NCBI GenBank assembly: GCA_023404715.1
Contig: JAEYAR010000101.1
Span: forward strand, 17,778 to 81,777
Direction of reading: 5' to 3'
DNA: 64,000 nucleotides
Source of the DNA: Bacillota bacterium
GTDB taxonomy: Bacteria > Bacillota > Clostridia > Christensenellales > Aristaeellaceae
The position numbers and the translations under genes were made by a program. Positions within the stretch are counted from its first letter, which is position 1. Each line of letters starts with the position of its first letter. The notes beneath the pieces were generated by a model. It saw nothing but the letters and a program-made list of their open reading frames with translations, was not told the origin of the DNA and made no database searches. Positions 18,048-27,190 of this stretch are shown piece by piece.

Positions 18048-18971
18048 ATGGATCTCAAGACATTAATTCGCGCCATTGAGGATACGTTCCATCTACAGGT
18101 CTGTGTACACGACGTATCCGGCATTACCTATACGGATCATATGCTAGAGATCGACTACAGTAAAAAATCGCACTCGTGTGCATACTGCGAGCAAGTTAAG
18201 CAGGTCACCGGCAAAAGCACCTGTATGTTGCAAAAGCGAATCGTCATGCGTTATCTGCGCGCCCTGCGCGGGAAAGGACTATACGGAATCTGCCACATGG
18301 GGGTATGCGAGTATATTCTCCCCGTTGTAAAGGAGAGCCATCTGCTGGCGGTGGTATTCGTCAGCGGCGCGGTGGCCGAAGACCGCGCACGCGCAAGGGC
18401 GATGCTGCAGCGCCGCCTACTGCAAGACGCGCCGGGGCAAAGCGATTTCGTCCGCGTTTTTGATGATTTTTGCCTGCGACAAGAGACTACGCGCGAAACA
18501 CTCTCCTTTTTTGCACGCTTAATCGCCGATATGCTGTTAGATCACAGCCAGGCGGTAAACGTTCGCCCAGCCGGCGATCGATCCGACCACTTCTGGCAGG
18601 CCATCACGCCCGCGGGATCGTTCCGTATCTCCTGGATTTTGCAGGACATCGTGCCCTATATTCACGAAAACTATCGCAATCAGCTGTCTCTGCGCCATTT
18701 TTCAGACCTGTATTTCATCAATTCGCAATACCTTTGCCGCCTCTTTTCACGCCAGATGGGAATCGGCTTGATCGCTTACGTCAACCGCCTGCGCATTCAG
18801 ATCGCAGCGAGGGAGATCGCCAACACAGATCGCCCTATTGCAGAGATCAGCACCGGCGTCGGCATTCAAGATGCGAATTATTTTTATCGTCTGTTTAAAA
18901 AAAAGATGGGCCTTACGCCCATGGAGTATAGACGGCATACACAAATCGATCGAGCTGATCGTTGGACTTAA
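18048..18971 (+). CDS. PocR-domain AraC-family regulator
   Basis: 307 residues from ATG 18048, which has AAGGAGC before it; upstream codons in the same frame are leader or overlap. The first 150 residues are a PocR sensory domain (LQVCVHDVSG, then five cysteines C44, C47, C59, C82, C87 in 'SCAYCEQV', 'STCML' and 'GICHMGVCEY'). PocR domains bind small organic ligands such as diols or hydrocarbon derivatives. The C-terminal 100 residues are an AraC helix-turn-helix pair ending in 'DANYFYRLFKKKMGLTPMEYR' (in part). It is divergent from the sugar isomerase and precedes the FAD oxidoreductase operon, either of which it could control. Confidence 0.9.
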   Translation: MDLKTLIRAIEDTFHLQVCVHDVSGITYTDHMLEIDYSKKSHSCAYCEQVKQVTGKSTCMLQKRIVMRYLRALRGKGLYGICHMGVCEYILPVVKESHLLAVVFVSGAVAEDRARARAMLQRRLLQDAPGQSDFVRVFDDFCLRQETTRETLSFFARLIADMLLDHSQAVNVRPAGDRSDHFWQAITPAGSFRISWILQDIVPYIHENYRNQLSLRHFSDLYFINSQYLCRLFSRQMGIGLIAYVNRLRIQIAAREIANTDRPIAEISTGVGIQDANYFYRLFKKKMGLTPMEYRRHTQIDRADRWT

Positions 18972-19152
18972 GGCTGGGATGCAACCTCGCCTTTTTCTTT
19001 TTCCGACGAAGCGAGGCATGCCGCCCTTCCCTGGCTGCGCCCCCATTTATTGATGGACAATTTTGTGCTGTTCCCTTGTCAAAAACGCCCATCTTCACAG
19101 GCGCATAATGATGTTAAAATAACGATATACAATCGTTTAGGAGTTAAATCGG

Positions 19153-20436
19153 ATGGACGAAAGATGGGATGTCGCCGTCGTAGGCGGCGGACTGAGCGGC
19201 GCGTTGGCCTCCCTTGCAGCCGCCCGGGAGGGCAGGAAAACGCTGCTCATCGAAAAATATGGTTTCCTCGGCGGCGCGGCCGTCGCCGCGTTAGTCAATC
19301 CGTTTATGCACTACCGCACCGCCAACCGGCGTATCAACAACGCCGGCCTGTTTCAAACCCTGCTTGACCGTCTGGATTCAATGGGCGCACTGCACGCTAA
19401 CCGCACGACGTTTAACGAGCAGCTTCTATGCATTGCGCTGGACGATCTGCTTCGCGAGGCGGGCGTGCAAGTGCTTCTTCACGCGCAGCTGCGCGCCGTC
19501 CACTGCGCGCAAGAGGGGGACGGCACGCGCATTTCCGAACTGCTTTTACAGGGCTTGTCCGGTCAGGAGCACAAAATTGTTTCTAGCATTTTCATCGACG
19601 CAACAGGCGACGGCGATTTGATCGCGCTGTCCGGCGCCCCATTTCAGATCGGTCGCGATACGGATCATGCCTGCCAGCCCATGACGCTCTGCCTGCGCAT
19701 CGGCGGTATCGATATGCAAGCGCTGGAAGAATCCGCGCGATCATCGGGCTTTTCCAGTTATCAAGCTTTCATGAACGACGTCTTTTGTCGGGCCAAGGCG
19801 GACGGCGAACTCGCCATTCCCCGTGAAGACATCCTCTCCTTCCCTACGATGCTGCCGGGCGTCATGCATTTTAACACCACCCGCGTGCTGGGGAAAAACT
19901 CCTTGAGCAGCGAAAGCTTCACCGAGGCGGAGCAGGAGGGGCGCCGGCAGGCTTACGCTTTCTACCGTTTTTTGCGCGGACGTATACCGGGGTTTGAAGG
20001 CTGCGTCCTGCTCCAACTCGCGCCGCAGACCGGCGTTCGCGAGAGCCGCCGTTTTGTAGGGAAATACGTGTTACGCGGGGAAGACGTGATCGCCTGCCGC
20101 AAATTCAAAAGCGGCATTGCGCGCGCCTGTTACGGGGTAGATATACACAACCCCAATGGAGAGGGCACACAGCGCCAGCGTATGACAGGCGATGCGTACC
20201 ACACGATTCCTATGGAATGCCTTTATTCCGATGCGTATCAAAATCTCGTGGTCACGGGTCGTCCGATATCCAGCGATCATACGGCGCATTCGGCGATTCG
20301 GGTCATGCCAATCTGCGCCAGTCTGGGCGAAGCCGCGGGCATACTCGCCGCTCAGGGAGCGCCCGCAAGCGACGTACGGCGCGTCGCATATGCCGATGTA
20401 CAGCGCGTGCTCGCTCAGCACGGCGGCGTTTACTGA
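19153..20436 (+). CDS. FAD-dependent oxidoreductase (FAD_oxidored type)
   Basis: 427 residues, no signal peptide. The N-terminus has the dinucleotide motif GGGLSG ('VAVVGGGLSGALAS'), then 'LLIEKYGFLGGAAVA', and near residue 150 'IFIDATGDGDL', the standard pattern of the PF12831-like family. The C-terminal 'RPISSDHTAHSAIRVMP' stretch is also conserved in it. Members are uncharacterised or act on sugars and organic acids beside transporters. It leads a plus-strand operon with an importer, an SGNH esterase and a GH130 enzyme, 35 bases before the first permease start. AGGAG precedes the ATG. The substrate is unknown. Confidence 0.85.
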   Translation: MDERWDVAVVGGGLSGALASLAAAREGRKTLLIEKYGFLGGAAVAALVNPFMHYRTANRRINNAGLFQTLLDRLDSMGALHANRTTFNEQLLCIALDDLLREAGVQVLLHAQLRAVHCAQEGDGTRISELLLQGLSGQEHKIVSSIFIDATGDGDLIALSGAPFQIGRDTDHACQPMTLCLRIGGIDMQALEESARSSGFSSYQAFMNDVFCRAKADGELAIPREDILSFPTMLPGVMHFNTTRVLGKNSLSSESFTEAEQEGRRQAYAFYRFLRGRIPGFEGCVLLQLAPQTGVRESRRFVGKYVLRGEDVIACRKFKSGIARACYGVDIHNPNGEGTQRQRMTGDAYHTIPMECLYSDAYQNLVVTGRPISSDHTAHSAIRVMPICASLGEAAGILAAQGAPASDVRRVAYADVQRVLAQHGGVY

Positions 20437-20470
20437 GGCACGGCATCAAACTGAACGAGGAGGTATCGTC

Positions 20471-21364
20471 ATGGTCAAGTTCCCCGCCTCTAGGCGCCGC
20501 ATTCGGCGCACGACGGACGACTACGTCATCGGCGCCCTTTCCTACACGGTAGTGGGGCTGTTCGCGGTCTGCTGCTTCATACCGTTTTTGCTCGTCATCG
20601 TCTATTCGTTCACCCCTTATGACCTATACTTGAAAAACCATTTCGATCTCTTCCCAGAGCGCCTTACGCTGGACGCCTATCGCATGGTCCTTCAATACCA
20701 GTATATTTGGACAGGCTATGCAAACACGCTCTTCATCACCGTGGCCGGCACGCTGCTTTCGATGTGCCTGCTCACCGTCACCGCTTACCCGCTCAGCAAG
20801 CGCGATCTCAAGGGCCGCAATTGCATGATGACGCTATGGATCATCACGATGTTCTTCTCCGGCGGCATGATTCCCAATTACTTTCTCATCCGCTCGATGG
20901 GGCTGCTCAACTCGCTCTGGTCCCTGATCCTTCCCGGCATGCTCGGTTGCTACAACCTGATTTTAATGAAAAACTACATCCGCGGCCTGCCGGAATCCCT
21001 GGAGGAAGCCGCGCGTATCGATGGGGCGAACGATCTGCTGGTGCTTCTGCGCATCGTGCTGCCGCTATGCGCCCCCATCCTGGCTACGCTGGCCCTCTTT
21101 ACGGCCGTAGGCTATTGGAATAGTTATTTTTCCGCCATCATCTACATCACCAAGCGCCCCAAATGGCCTCTGCAATTGGTGTTGCGCGAGCTGCTCTTCG
21201 AATCGGGCGTCAATGAGATGGCCTCTTTGGATGAGCGCGTCTCTACGCCGTTCCTGCTCAAGATGGCCTCCATCGTGGTCGCATCGGTGCCCATCATGTG
21301 CGTGTATCCGTTTTTACAAAAGTACTTTATGACCGGCCTCGTGCTGGGCGGCGTCAAAGAATAA
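20471..21364 (+). CDS. Carbohydrate ABC transporter permease (LplC/YtcP type)
   Basis: 297 residues from ATG 20471, which follows GAGGAGG; a longer frame reaching into the oxidoreductase gene has no support. Six membrane segments, the loop 'EEAARIDGANDLLVLLRIV' near residue 200, and the C-terminus 'FMTGLVLGGVKE' place it in the YtcP group. Here this permease comes before its LplB partner, the reverse of the other YtcP/LplB sets in the window. Confidence 0.92.
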   Translation: MVKFPASRRRIRRTTDDYVIGALSYTVVGLFAVCCFIPFLLVIVYSFTPYDLYLKNHFDLFPERLTLDAYRMVLQYQYIWTGYANTLFITVAGTLLSMCLLTVTAYPLSKRDLKGRNCMMTLWIITMFFSGGMIPNYFLIRSMGLLNSLWSLILPGMLGCYNLILMKNYIRGLPESLEEAARIDGANDLLVLLRIVLPLCAPILATLALFTAVGYWNSYFSAIIYITKRPKWPLQLVLRELLFESGVNEMASLDERVSTPFLLKMASIVVASVPIMCVYPFLQKYFMTGLVLGGVKE

Positions 21365-21379
21365 GGAGGAAGCGCGATC

Positions 21380-22315
21380 ATGCAAACGGTCAAAGCCCCC
21401 CGCAAAACGTCCTCGCTCGCGCGCTATGTGTACAAAAAGCGTTATATGTACCTCATGTGCCTGCCGGGCCTGATCTTTCTCTTCGTCTTCAAGTACGTGC
21501 CCATGTACGGCATTACCATGGCCTTTCAGGATTTCAGCTTTAAGAAGGGGATCTTCGGTAGCCCGTTTAACCAATTTGCGAACTTCAAGGAGCTCTTTGG
21601 CAGCCGCCTTTTTTACCAGGTTCTCTCCAACTCATTGTCCCTTTCCCTCATGCGCCTCGTGTTTTCCTTTCCTATTCCGATCATGCTGGCGCTGCTGCTA
21701 AACGAAATACGCTTGCGCTCCTTCAAGCGCGTCACACAGACGCTCATGTACCTGCCGCACTTCCTATCCTGGGTGGTACTGGGCGGCATCGCGACCAACC
21801 TGCTTTCGATGTCCGACGGCCTGATCAACGAGGTCGTCGTGCGCCTGGGGGGAGAAAAAATCAATTTTCTGGGCTCGGCGGAGTGGTTTCGTACGGTCAT
21901 CGTCGGTACAAACATCTGGAAGGAGGCCGGTTGGGGCACGATCATCTACCTGGCCTCGCTTTCCTCCATCAACCCGGAGTTCTACGAAGCCGCGCGCGTA
22001 GACGGAGCCAGCCGCTTTCAACAGCTGCGTTACATCACATTGCCGGGCATCTCCGGCACGATCGTCATCATGCTCATCCTGGCTGTAGGCGGTCTGATGG
22101 ATAACGGCTTTGAACAAATCTTTCTGTTTAAAAACCCACTTAACCAGTCCGTAGCCGAAGTATTCGAGACTTATGTATACTCCATCGGCATCGCGGGCGG
22201 CCGCTTTTCCTATTCCACGGCGGTCGGCCTGTTTAAGAACGTAGTGGCGGCCGTGCTGGTCTTCTCCTCGAACCTCATCGCCCGGCGATTGGGGCAACCC
22301 TCCTTTTACGAATAA
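21380..22315 (+). CDS. Carbohydrate ABC transporter permease (LplB type)
   Basis: 311 residues, six membrane segments. LplB marks are 'LMCLPGLIFLFVFKYVPMYG' (in part), 'MAFQDFSFKKG' and the EAA loop 'EAARVDGASRFQQLRYITLP' near 215. It starts 16 bases after its partner with AAGGAGGAA upstream. Together they form the membrane channel for the binding protein encoded next. Confidence 0.92.
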   Translation: MQTVKAPRKTSSLARYVYKKRYMYLMCLPGLIFLFVFKYVPMYGITMAFQDFSFKKGIFGSPFNQFANFKELFGSRLFYQVLSNSLSLSLMRLVFSFPIPIMLALLLNEIRLRSFKRVTQTLMYLPHFLSWVVLGGIATNLLSMSDGLINEVVVRLGGEKINFLGSAEWFRTVIVGTNIWKEAGWGTIIYLASLSSINPEFYEAARVDGASRFQQLRYITLPGISGTIVIMLILAVGGLMDNGFEQIFLFKNPLNQSVAEVFETYVYSIGIAGGRFSYSTAVGLFKNVVAAVLVFSSNLIARRLGQPSFYE

Positions 22316-22380
22316 ACCCCCCTTAGACGTCCTCGCGGCCCCACGTGCCGCGAAGAATAAAAGAAAGGCAGGAAACCCTC

Positions 22381-23889
22381 ATGAAAAAACTTCTGTCCCT
22401 CTCGCTCTGCCTGCTGCTGACGCTCGCTTGCACCGTCGGCCTGGCGGAGGCCCCTACACCCATCAGCGCGATCCTGCGCCTGCCCGCCACGTTCATCGTG
22501 GAGGACAATCCCGTCATCAAAGCCCGGGGCGAACGCACGGGCGTAACCTTCGAGATCGAAGCCCCGCCGGTCAGCAATTATTCGGACCGTCTCAACATCG
22601 TCATGGCCAGCGGCGAGCTGCCGGACCTCATTCATATCCAAAATCTGAACAGCTCCTTTCAACAGTGGGCGCGAGACGGTCTGCTGCTAGACCTGACCGA
22701 TTACTTCACCCCTGAAATGATGCCGCATGCCACCAGCGTGCTCACTGCGGAGGAGCTGGCGAGCTGCTATGTGGACGGGCGTCTGTATGCGCTGCCTCGC
22801 GCCCAAGCCAAGCCTTACGACGCAATCATCTACCGCGGCGACTGGCTGGACAAGCTCGGGCTCGAAATCCCGCAGACCGCAGAGGAGTTTGCCAAGGTGA
22901 TGGAGGCCTATACGACCCAAGACCCGGACGGCAACGGCCAAAACGACACTTACGGCTTTAGCGTGCGCGGCGTAACGCTCGAGGATCGCAACTTTGCGCA
23001 TGCTTTCGGCCTGAGGCCGAATTCCATACCCAACGCGGCTGGCGAATACGAGCTCATGCAGACCCAGGAGGGATATATGCGCCTGCTCGATTGGCTGCGC
23101 GGCATGTATGAGAACGGCTCGCTCAACCCCGAATGGTACCTTGCTCAGTCTTATGAAGATCAGGACATGTTTTATGCCGGCAAGATCGGCGCGGTCTATA
23201 CCGACTGCACGATCAATCACGTGATCACGTTTGCCAACAACGAAACCTTCAAGGCGGCAAACCCCGGCGCTTACCTCGTAGCGGGCCCGGCGTTGCGCCC
23301 GGAGGGGACCGAAACCGTGGACATCTACTATCCGCCGCAGGTATGGGGCGCGCACGCGGCTAACGCGGACAGCGAGAACGTCGAAAAGATCATCGAGATT
23401 CTGGACGACGGCTATACAAACGAATGCGTCACCCTGCTCTTTAAAGGCCTGGAAGGCGTTACCTATACATCTCTGGATCCCGAAACGCGCGTGATCACCG
23501 CCACCGAAGAGCAGGCGGCGCTGGGCAACAACGTATATGCCTCCTCTTACCTATGCATCAACTACCAACTGGAGGACAAGGGAATCGTCATCTCCGGCGG
23601 CACCGCCACCACGCCCGAAGATACGGCCAAATGGCTTGAAGCCAGCGCCTACGTCGAGCGCATTGAGCGGCGCGTCGGTTACCTGCCCGAGAGTGCGCTT
23701 GACGGCATGGCGGATGAGACGACCCGCCTGACGAACGACGGGGCGTTCTCCGAGCTGGCCGAGCGGCGCACCCAGTACATCTGCGGGCAGATCAGCCGGG
23801 AAGAGATGGCGACCTACCTCACCGAGGTCTACGCGCCGGCAAACGAAGGCATCATGCAAATCATCCGAGAGTCAAAAATCAATCAATAA
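22381..23889 (+). CDS. Extracellular solute-binding protein
   Basis: 502 residues from ATG 22381 (AGGAAA upstream; the longer in-frame start lies in the leader). A signal peptide ends near residue 24 at 'VGLAEA|P'. One cysteine (C17, 'TLAC') sits in the hydrophobic core but does not make a good lipobox. The mature part has the family marks 'IVMASGELPDLIHIQ' and 'TTQDPDGNGQNDTYGFSV' (in part). It follows the two permeases by 65 bases, a gap with a small GC hairpin. With the GH130 and SGNH genes downstream, a manno-oligosaccharide is a plausible ligand (inference). Confidence 0.9.
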   Translation: MKKLLSLSLCLLLTLACTVGLAEAPTPISAILRLPATFIVEDNPVIKARGERTGVTFEIEAPPVSNYSDRLNIVMASGELPDLIHIQNLNSSFQQWARDGLLLDLTDYFTPEMMPHATSVLTAEELASCYVDGRLYALPRAQAKPYDAIIYRGDWLDKLGLEIPQTAEEFAKVMEAYTTQDPDGNGQNDTYGFSVRGVTLEDRNFAHAFGLRPNSIPNAAGEYELMQTQEGYMRLLDWLRGMYENGSLNPEWYLAQSYEDQDMFYAGKIGAVYTDCTINHVITFANNETFKAANPGAYLVAGPALRPEGTETVDIYYPPQVWGAHAANADSENVEKIIEILDDGYTNECVTLLFKGLEGVTYTSLDPETRVITATEEQAALGNNVYASSYLCINYQLEDKGIVISGGTATTPEDTAKWLEASAYVERIERRVGYLPESALDGMADETTRLTNDGAFSELAERRTQYICGQISREEMATYLTEVYAPANEGIMQIIRESKINQ

Positions 23890-23899
23890 AGAGCGCAAG

Positions 23900-23938
23900 G
23901 CCTCCGGCCGCCGCGGGCGGCCGGCGGCCCCGAATTTT
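23900..23938 (+). terminator. GC-rich hairpin after the binding-protein gene
   Basis: CCGGCCGCC and GGCGGCCGG arms with a 3-base loop, extended by GGCC on both sides, then ATTTT. It lies 10 bases after the stop and before the esterase gene, and may act as a partial terminator that lets the binding protein be made in excess. Confidence 0.5.
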
Positions 23939-23959
23939 AGCCCCGCAAAGGAGTTCTTC

Positions 23960-24547
23960 ATGAAACATGTCTATCTAATCGGCGATTCCATCCGTATGGG
24001 CTATGGGCCCTATGTGCGCGCGCTCCTTCAGGATGTAGCCAGCGTCGATTACCCCGGTGAAAACTGCCGCTTTACGCTCAATACGCTCTGCTTTTTGCAC
24101 ACGTGGGCAGAGCAGCTTCAGGGCGTTGATCCGGAGGAGATCGATCTAGTGCATTGGAACAACGGCCTGTGGGATGTCTGTCATTTCATGGGCGATCCGG
24201 AGCCCCTGACATCCCCCGCGCTCTACCGCGAGGCGCTGTCGCGCATCGCGCAGCGGATTCGCGTCGTCTTCCCCCGCGCACAAGTCGCCTTCGCCTTGAC
24301 CACCGGCGTAGACGAAGGCCGCGCCAAGTACCAGCAGGGCATCATGATGCGTACGAACGCGCAGATCGCGCAGTATAATCGGATCGCGCGTGAAACCATG
24401 GATGGCCTTTCCATCCCTGTAAATTCGCTGGATGCGTTTGCCGCCACGCTGCCGGACAGCCTGCATGAAGACTGGGTGCACTATACGCCGGAGGGATATA
24501 CGCGCCTTGCCGCTCAGGTCGCCGGTTTCATCCGTGCCATGCTGTAA
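23960..24547 (+). CDS. SGNH/GDSL-family hydrolase (probable esterase)
   Basis: 195 residues, cytoplasmic (no signal peptide). Block I 'YLIGDSIRMGYG' carries the nucleophile Ser10; 'HWNNGLWD' near residue 60 supplies the oxyanion Asn; the C-terminal 'EDWVHYTPEGY' provides the catalytic Asp and His. Related enzymes remove acetyl groups from imported oligosaccharides. It is followed after 28 bases by a GH130 gene, a pairing known from acetylated manno-oligosaccharide use in gut clostridia. Start ATG follows AAAGGAG. Confidence 0.87.
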   Translation: MKHVYLIGDSIRMGYGPYVRALLQDVASVDYPGENCRFTLNTLCFLHTWAEQLQGVDPEEIDLVHWNNGLWDVCHFMGDPEPLTSPALYREALSRIAQRIRVVFPRAQVAFALTTGVDEGRAKYQQGIMMRTNAQIAQYNRIARETMDGLSIPVNSLDAFAATLPDSLHEDWVHYTPEGYTRLAAQVAGFIRAML

Positions 24548-24575
24548 AACAAATATCGCCCGAGGAGGTACCTTG

Positions 24576-25553
24576 ATGGAAAAGAACGCGCTTACGTCCC
24601 ATCCTTGTATAACCCGGCACGCTCAAAATCCCGTGCTCACAAATAAAGACGTTCCTTACCCCAGCGATCTCGTCTTCAACGCGGGCGTCATCCGTCATGG
24701 CGACGGATACGCTATGGTGTTTCGTAACGATTACGGATACCTGGGCGGCTCCCGGTTTCAGGGCACCAATATCGGCCTGGCCCTGAGCCCGGACGGCCTG
24801 CGTTGGACGGTGGAGCCTGCGCCCATCCTTCACATGCAGGACGCGGAGATATCGCGCGCCTACGATCCGCGGCTGACCGTTATTGAGGACGTCATTTACA
24901 TGACGTTCGCCGTCGATACACGGCACGGCCTGCGCGGGGCGATCGCCCGTACCGCGGACCTGCGCCATTTCGAAGTGCTCTCCATGACCGTTCCGGATAA
25001 CCGGAACATGGTTCTCTTTCCGGAACGGATAGACGGCAAATTCATCCGCCTCGAGCGTCCTATGCCCGTCTACAGCCGCGGTGGAAAAGACCGCTTTGAC
25101 ATATGGATCAGCGAGAGTCCCGACCTGGTCTATTGGGGAAACAGCAGGCTGCTCGCAGGGGTAGAGGACTTCCCTTTCGCGAACGATAAAATTGGCCCCG
25201 GCGCGCCGCCTATACGGACGCATGCGGGCTGGCTGGTCGCCACGCATACGGTGGACATCGACCCCGCGCGTGGAAAGAACGGCTGGGAGGATCGCTGGAC
25301 AAAGCGTTACTGCGCCGCCGTCATGCTGCTGGATCTGGAGCGCCCCTGGCAGGTACGCGGCTGCAGCCGCGTGCCGCTCATCGCGCCGGAGGCGCCGTAT
25401 GAGACGCAGACGGGCTTCCGCACGCAGGTGGTCTTCCCGACGGGCATGCTGCGCATGGACGACGGCATCGTCCGCATCTATTACGGCGCGGCCGATACGG
25501 TGATCGCGCTTGCCACCGCGCACGAGGACGACCTGATCGAACTATGTCTATAG
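24576..25553 (+). CDS. GH130 family glycoside phosphorylase (beta-mannoside type)
   Basis: 325 residues from ATG 24576 (GAGGAGG upstream). A five-bladed beta-propeller enzyme: 'VFNAGVIRHGDGYAMVFRND' region at the N-terminus, 'YDPRLT' near 110, 'NRNMVLFPERIDGKF' near 150, and 'KIGPGAPPIRT' near 210 are hallmark GH130 segments. Members split beta-mannosidic bonds with phosphate to give mannose 1-phosphate, saving one ATP. Lack of a signal peptide fits cytoplasmic action on imported oligomers. Whether the substrate is mannosyl-glucose or a manno-oligosaccharide cannot be told here. It is the last gene of the operon. Confidence 0.9.
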   Translation: MEKNALTSHPCITRHAQNPVLTNKDVPYPSDLVFNAGVIRHGDGYAMVFRNDYGYLGGSRFQGTNIGLALSPDGLRWTVEPAPILHMQDAEISRAYDPRLTVIEDVIYMTFAVDTRHGLRGAIARTADLRHFEVLSMTVPDNRNMVLFPERIDGKFIRLERPMPVYSRGGKDRFDIWISESPDLVYWGNSRLLAGVEDFPFANDKIGPGAPPIRTHAGWLVATHTVDIDPARGKNGWEDRWTKRYCAAVMLLDLERPWQVRGCSRVPLIAPEAPYETQTGFRTQVVFPTGMLRMDDGIVRIYYGAADTVIALATAHEDDLIELCL

Positions 25554-25621
25554 CGGGCGTAACACACGCGTAGGGCCCGCCCTCCTGACACCCTTGCCGG
25601 CTCGCAGGCAGGGGGGTTCGA

Positions 25622-26983
25622 TCATTCGGCAGCGCCTTGATGCACCCCAGCGGGCGGTTTTCGATCCAGGCGATTCAAATACAAAACGCATAGAACGATC
25701 GACCCCACGGATGCCAGCGGCGCCGCCAGTCCCATAGGATACAGGCTCTGCGCCGCCATGCGGCTGAAGAGAAAGGAGAGCGGGATGCGCAGCAGGAAGG
25801 TCGCCGCTAGGTTGTGCGCCATGCAAAATAGCGAACGGCCGCATCCACTTAAAAAGCCGTTCATGCAAAACACGAAGGCGACCAGCAGGCAGTCGAGCGC
25901 ATAGCTGCGCAGATACTGCGACGCCATCGCTATGACGTCGGGCTTATCGGTAAACAGCGATACCAACGCGCCGGGGATGACCTGCGCCAGCGCGCAGGCG
26001 ACTGCCCCGGCGGCGAGCGACAGACCGATGCCCCAGCGCATGCAGGCCTTTGCCCGGGGATATTGCCCGGCCCCGACGTTCTGCGCGGTCATCGCGGCTA
26101 CGGCGGCGCTAAAGGCGGAGGGCGGCAGCATGAGCAGGCCGATGAGCTTCTCGACTACGCCGACGGATGCGGAGGCGACCACGCCCATCCGGTTGATGAT
26201 CATCGTGATGATGAGAAAGGAGAGGCTGACCAGCCCGTTTTGCAGCGCGGCGGGCAGGCCCAGCCGCAGCGTCTGCGTCGCCTTGCCCGCCGCAAAGCGC
26301 ACGTCGCGAAGCGAAAACGCGAAGCCTACGCCGCGTACGCGCAAGTAAAACAGCGCCGCCACAAAGCTGATGCCCTGCGCGAGCACGGTCGCCGCCGCCG
26401 CGCCCGCTGCGCCCATGTGAAAACCGGCCACCAGCACGAAATCCATCACGACGTTCACCGCACAGGCGATGCCAACGAAGTATAGCGGCGTCTTGGAATC
26501 GCCCAGGCCGCGCAGGATTGCGGCGACGACGTTATACCCCACGATGAAGACGACGCCAGCGGAGCAGGTCATCACATACGCGCGCGTGCCTGCCACCGCC
26601 ACTTCCGGCGCTTGCATCGCGCCGACGATGACGTCGCAAAGCGAGAGCATAAGCGCCGTCGTCGCGGCGGCCAGCGCGGCAAAGAGCACGATAGACGTGC
26701 CGAGCGTCTTGGCCAGGTCGCGCTCCAGCCGGGCGCCGAAATATTGTCCCATGAGCACCGTCGTACCGGTCGTAATGCCCAGCACGATGTTCGTGACCAT
26801 GCTCATCACCTGGCTGCCGGTCGAGACGGCCGAAACGGCCGCCGTATCTGCAAAGCGGCCAACGACAAACAGATCGACCGCGCCGTAGAGCACCTGCAAC
26901 AGGCTTGCGAGCATGAACGGAAATGCAAAGCGGACGAGCGATTTGGAAACGCTCCCTTCGATGAGCGAGCGAGGTTTCATCAT
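25622..26983 (-). CDS. MATE-family multidrug/cation exporter
   Basis: 453 residues, about twelve membrane segments in two homologous halves. The N-terminus 'SKSLVRFAFPFMLASLLQ', then 'LYGAVDLFVVGRFAD', and 'GITTGTTVLMGQYFGA' are typical of DinF/NorM-like MATE proteins of clostridia. These use a sodium or proton gradient to export drugs or metabolites. It is a single-gene transcript convergent with the GH130 operon. AAGGAGAG precedes ATG 26983. The roughly 100-base leader contains a terminator-like hairpin before the gene, so expression may be attenuated. Confidence 0.93.
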   Translation of the reverse strand: MMKPRSLIEGSVSKSLVRFAFPFMLASLLQVLYGAVDLFVVGRFADTAAVSAVSTGSQVMSMVTNIVLGITTGTTVLMGQYFGARLERDLAKTLGTSIVLFAALAAATTALMLSLCDVIVGAMQAPEVAVAGTRAYVMTCSAGVVFIVGYNVVAAILRGLGDSKTPLYFVGIACAVNVVMDFVLVAGFHMGAAGAAAATVLAQGISFVAALFYLRVRGVGFAFSLRDVRFAAGKATQTLRLGLPAALQNGLVSLSFLIITMIINRMGVVASASVGVVEKLIGLLMLPPSAFSAAVAAMTAQNVGAGQYPRAKACMRWGIGLSLAAGAVACALAQVIPGALVSLFTDKPDVIAMASQYLRSYALDCLLVAFVFCMNGFLSGCGRSLFCMAHNLAATFLLRIPLSFLFSRMAAQSLYPMGLAAPLASVGSIVLCVLYLNRLDRKPPAGVHQGAAE

Positions 26984-27017
26984 TTGGCATCTCTCCTTCT
27001 ATTTTTATCGCTTTCCT

Positions 27018-27100
27018 GTTTTTCGCAACAAAAAACCGGATAAGCCGACAGTTTCCCGTCATCTTATCCGGCATCAGCGCGTGGGAATGCAAAGCTGACC
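27018..27100 (-). promoter_or_regulatory. Attenuator-like leader of the MATE gene (element B)
   Basis: Read on the minus strand: a TCAGC/GCTGA stem enclosing CTTTGCATTC, then an intrinsic terminator with stem CCGGATAAG / CTTATCCGG (27070-27062 with 27044-27036) and a TTTTTTG tract, ending about 45 bases before the ATG. A terminator between promoter and start implies conditional read-through, as in riboswitch or attenuator leaders. I cannot match it to a known class. Confidence 0.6.
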
Positions 27101-27190
27101 CTCCGATGTGATGTGTATTATAGGCGGGATTTTCCCGCTTGTCAAGCCCGGCATGCGGGCATACTGAAGATGGACAAAGGAGATGATACG

